Origin: Bacillota bacterium
GTDB taxonomy: Bacteria; Bacillota; Clostridia; Tissierellales; MES13
Length of the DNA: 33,070 nucleotides
Assembly: GCA_009711765.1 (NCBI GenBank)
Contig: VEND01000136.1
Location: 1-33,070, forward strand
Direction: 5' to 3'
Position numbers and translations under genes: made by a program. Below the pieces are notes generated by a model, which searched no databases, had not been told where the DNA came from, and was given only the letters and a program-made list of their open reading frames with translations. Positions within the stretch are counted from its first letter, which is position 1, and each line of letters begins with the position of its first letter. This document shows positions 30,799 through 33,070 of this stretch, one piece after another.

Positions 30799-31692
30799 TT
30801 ATTTCTCTGGTATAAAACTTTCAACTAATTTTTCATTTTCTTTTATCCATTCTTTTGCTACTTCAGCAGGCTCTTTATCACTATCTGCTATCATACCCAT
30901 TAGACCACCTAATTCTTTATCATTAAGTTTCAAGTTCTTTAAAAATTTAGCTGCATCAGGATGATCTTCTTTAAATCCATTTCTTACTATATTATATATA
31001 CTTTCAGTCTCTCCATATATCTTTTTCGGATCTTTTAGAAATTTAAGATCGTATCTTGCAAATTTCCAGTGGGGTTTCCACCCTGTTACTATAACAGGTT
31101 CTTTATTTGATATAGCATCTGCTAATTTTGCAGTCATAACAGGTCCACTACTTTCTACTAAGTCATATCCTAAATCATATTCTTTAATAGCTTTTTCAGT
31201 TGTATCCATTATACCTGCTCCAGAACCTACACCAATAATTTTTCCATTAAATTCATCTTTAACATTATTCATTTCTTCAATTGAATCTATATCTACATAT
31301 TCAGGTACAACTAAACCTATACGCGCTCCTTCGTAGTTAGTACCTAATTTTTCAACTTCATCTCCAAATTTTTTAATATAATCTTTATGTGTTATAGGTA
31401 ACCAAGTTCCTAAAAAAGCATCAAATTCACCCTGGGAAACTGATGTGAATATTAACCCTGGCTCTGCTATGGTTACTTCAACTTGATACCCCATTTTTTC
31501 TTCTAATATTGCTTTAGCTAAATTTGTTATTGCTATTCCATCTGCCCAATTTCCTACACCAAACTTTATTTTTTTAGCATTTTCTTGTTTTTTATCATCT
31601 GGCTTTTGGTTATCTTGACAACCTGTTAAAACAAGACTCATTCCTAAAATTAACACTAATGCCAGTAACAAAAATTTTTTCAGATTACTAAT
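30799..31692 (-). CDS. Glycine betaine/carnitine/choline-type substrate-binding lipoprotein (OpuAC family), copy 2
   Basis: Extracytoplasmic binding protein of a compatible-solute ABC importer. It has a lipoprotein signal peptide with Cys25 (LVLTGC). Tryptophans expected for quaternary-amine binding lie in GNWADG, TWLPITH and GWKPHWKFARYDLK. Starting at ATT (31692) gives 297 residues; ATT lies 6 nt after AGGAGG and aligns with the ATG of copy 1 next door. The nearest standard-type start, TTG at 31671, lacks a ribosome site and would remove the lysines of the signal peptide. No ABC permease or ATPase is adjacent, so its partner is outside the window or absent. It is about 80% identical to copy 1 by eye. 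Confidence 0.82.
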   Translation of the reverse strand: MSNLKKFLLLALVLILGMSLVLTGCQDNQKPDDKKQENAKKIKFGVGNWADGIAITNLAKAILEEKMGYQVEVTIAEPGLIFTSVSQGEFDAFLGTWLPITHKDYIKKFGDEVEKLGTNYEGARIGLVVPEYVDIDSIEEMNNVKDEFNGKIIGVGSGAGIMDTTEKAIKEYDLGYDLVESSGPVMTAKLADAISNKEPVIVTGWKPHWKFARYDLKFLKDPKKIYGETESIYNIVRNGFKEDHPDAAKFLKNLKLNDKELGGLMGMIADSDKEPAEVAKEWIKENEKLVESFIPEK

Positions 31693-31781
31693 ATTAACCC
31701 TCCTAATTTGATTGTTTGAGTATATTTAGTCATAATTAACAAACAACTAATAATATGTAGATTTAATATCTACACGTTCAA

Positions 31782-31810
31782 ATACTAACAAATAATCTTT
31801 ACTAGGTCAA
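31782..31810 (-). promoter_or_regulatory. Promoter of betaine-binding lipoprotein copy 2
   Basis: Minus-strand TTGACC (31810-31805), a 17-nt spacer and TAGTAT (31787-31782). It corresponds in place and spacing to the promoter of copy 1, and the leader after it shares TCTACATATTATTAG with that of copy 1. Confidence 0.78.
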
Positions 31811-31855
31811 ATAAAACATTAAATCCTTTTTTACATTACTCTAAAAATCTTACAA

Positions 31856-32758
31856 TTACTTCTCTGGTATAAAACTTTCAACTAATTTTTCGTTTTCCTT
31901 TATCCATTCTTTCGCTACTTCATCAGCCTCTTTATCACTATCTGCTATCATTCCCATTAAACTACCTAACTCTTTATCATTAAGCTTTAAATTTTCTAAA
32001 AACAAAGCAACTTCTGGATTGTCTTCTTTAAAGCCTTTTCTTACTATATTATAAATATCTTCAGTTTCACCATATATCTTTTTAGGATCTTTTAAAAATT
32101 TAAGATCATACCTTGCAAATTTCCAATGGGGTTTCCAACCTGTTACTATTACAGGTTCTTTATTTGATATAGCATCTGCTAATTTTGCAGTCATAACAGG
32201 TCCACTACTTTCTACTAGTTCATAATCAAGATTATATTCTTTGATTGATTTTTCAGTTTTCTTCATTATTCCTGCACCAGAACCTATACCAACAATTTCT
32301 CCATTAAATTCATCCTTAACACTATTCATTTCCTCTATTGAATCTATATCTACATATTCAGGTACTACTAAACCTATACGTGCACCTTCATAGTTAGTGC
32401 CTAATTTTTCAATTTTATCTCCAAATTTTTCTAGATAACTATCATGAGTTACTGGTAGCCAAGAGTCTAAAAATGCATCATACTCTCCCTGTGCAATAGA
32501 TGTATATATAAGCCCAGGCTCTGCTATGGTTACTTCTACTTCATATCCCATTTTTTCTTCTAATATTGCTTTAGCTAAGTTTGATAAAGCTATTCCTTCA
32601 GCCCAATTTCCAACTGCGAATTTTACCTTTTCCTTCTTTTGGACATTATCTTCTTTTTCTTTGTCCGGCTTTTGACTATCTTGACAGCCTGTTAAAATTA
32701 AACTCATTCCTAAAACTAAAACAAGTGCTAATACAAAAAATCTTTTAAATATATTCAT
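31856..32758 (-). CDS. Glycine betaine/carnitine/choline-type substrate-binding lipoprotein (OpuAC family), copy 1
   Basis: This 300-residue binding lipoprotein has the same architecture as copy 2: a signal peptide with Arg/Lys start (NIFKRFFVLALVLVLGM) and Cys25 in ILTGC, then aromatic ligand residues in GNWAEG, SWLPVTH and GWKPHWKFARYDLK. Its ATG has AGGAGGG 6 nt upstream. The likely role is high-affinity uptake of glycine betaine or a related methylamine for osmoprotection or as a substrate. It lacks adjacent transporter genes; just upstream the DNA has been invaded by a group II intron. The C terminus (KENEKLVESFIPEK) is identical in both copies. Confidence 0.88.
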   Translation of the reverse strand: MNIFKRFFVLALVLVLGMSLILTGCQDSQKPDKEKEDNVQKKEKVKFAVGNWAEGIALSNLAKAILEEKMGYEVEVTIAEPGLIYTSIAQGEYDAFLDSWLPVTHDSYLEKFGDKIEKLGTNYEGARIGLVVPEYVDIDSIEEMNSVKDEFNGEIVGIGSGAGIMKKTEKSIKEYNLDYELVESSGPVMTAKLADAISNKEPVIVTGWKPHWKFARYDLKFLKDPKKIYGETEDIYNIVRKGFKEDNPEVALFLENLKLNDKELGSLMGMIADSDKEADEVAKEWIKENEKLVESFIPEK

Positions 32759-32852
32759 ACATAACCCTCCTATATTTGTATTGTTTGACTATTATTAGTC
32801 ACAATTATTATATTTCTAATAATATGTAGACTTAAAACTCTTACGTTTAAAT

Positions 32853-32881
32853 ATAGTAACAAAGAAGGAAGAATAAGTCAA
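32853..32881 (-). promoter_or_regulatory. Promoter of betaine-binding lipoprotein copy 1
   Basis: Minus-strand TTGACT (32881-32876), a 17-nt spacer and TACTAT (32858-32853), about 95 nt ahead of the ATG. The leader contains the small hairpin TGACTA/TAGTCA before the ribosome site. Confidence 0.8.
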
Positions 32882-32944
32882 ATATTTATATTTTAATTAA
32901 TTTAACTTAATATAAAAAAACTAATATCTCTTATTTTAAAACTA

Positions 32945-33070
32945 ATCGAGTAGGAGGTAGATAATTATTTTATCTACCGACCTCTCACACCACCATACGT
33001 ACCGTTCGGTATACGGCGGTTCATTAAGACAATCTAAATTTTTCATACTGTGAAGATAAACTTATAAAAC
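32945..33070 (-). mobile_element. 3' end of a group II intron (domains V and VI)
   Basis: On the minus strand, ACCGCCGTATACC (33020-33008), loop GAAC and GGTACGTATGGTGGT (33003-32989) form a domain V hairpin with a two-base CG bulge and a CGC triad. Domain VI follows, with a GGTAGATAA/TTATCTACC stem and an outer GAG.GG/CC.CTC helix carrying a bulged A at 32951, 7 nt from the predicted 3' end (AT at 32945). This geometry is that of a lariat branch point. The intron continues beyond the right edge, where its reverse transcriptase should lie. A short frame ending in TAA at 33026-33024 might be its C terminus. Confidence 0.85.

Overview
The window is AT-rich, low-GC Firmicute DNA, most likely from an anaerobic clostridium. 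The evidence is AGGAGG-type ribosome sites, many TTG/GTG starts, clostridial family members (ornithine racemase, a molybdenum hydroxylase with separate subunit genes, sodium symporters, a B12-controlled tetrapyrrole operon) and sigma-A promoters with 17-nt spacers. I cannot name the species. I saw no rRNA, tRNA or CRISPR array.

Left part (1-7154, minus strand): an operon hemA-hemL-sirC-hemC-cobA/hemD makes uroporphyrinogen III, precorrin-2 and sirohydrochlorin. It is headed by a consensus promoter, a cobalamin riboswitch and an intrinsic terminator. hemB is absent from the window. Upstream lies an ornithine racemase gene. Next (7229-11003, plus strand) is a biotin operon bioY-bioB-bioD-bioA with no bioF. 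Its consensus promoter is flanked by two BirA-type operators.

Middle (11009-18890, minus strand): a purine block. An NCS2 permease and three xanthine dehydrogenase-type subunits are preceded by a structured leader that ends in a terminator and can form alternative helices. I do not recognise this leader as a known riboswitch. Just upstream lie a histidine kinase with an NMT1-like extracytoplasmic sensor and a response regulator whose output domain resembles DUF2294 rather than a DNA-binding domain.

Right-centre (19113-29758) is a mosaic of small units: an XRE regulator plus membrane protein with 23-bp phased operator repeats; a small unknown protein; an NSS symporter with a 32-residue MetS-like subunit; an AraC/GyrI regulator; an APH-fold kinase; a GNAT acetyltransferase; a HAD phosphatase; a deacetylase plus NMT1-type lipoprotein; a MazG-like pyrophosphohydrolase; a DUF2726/zinc-ribbon protein behind a 37-bp palindrome; a RidA protein; and a coiled-coil protein paired with YjfB.

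Right edge (29835-33070): two tandem glycine-betaine-type (OpuAC) lipoproteins form a duplicated unit, each with its own promoter and leader. One copy has ATT where the other has ATG. The terminator after this pair is split by a decayed, internally deleted IS3/IS150-type element with a 4-bp target duplication. The window ends in the 3' end (domains V and VI) of a group II intron on the minus strand.
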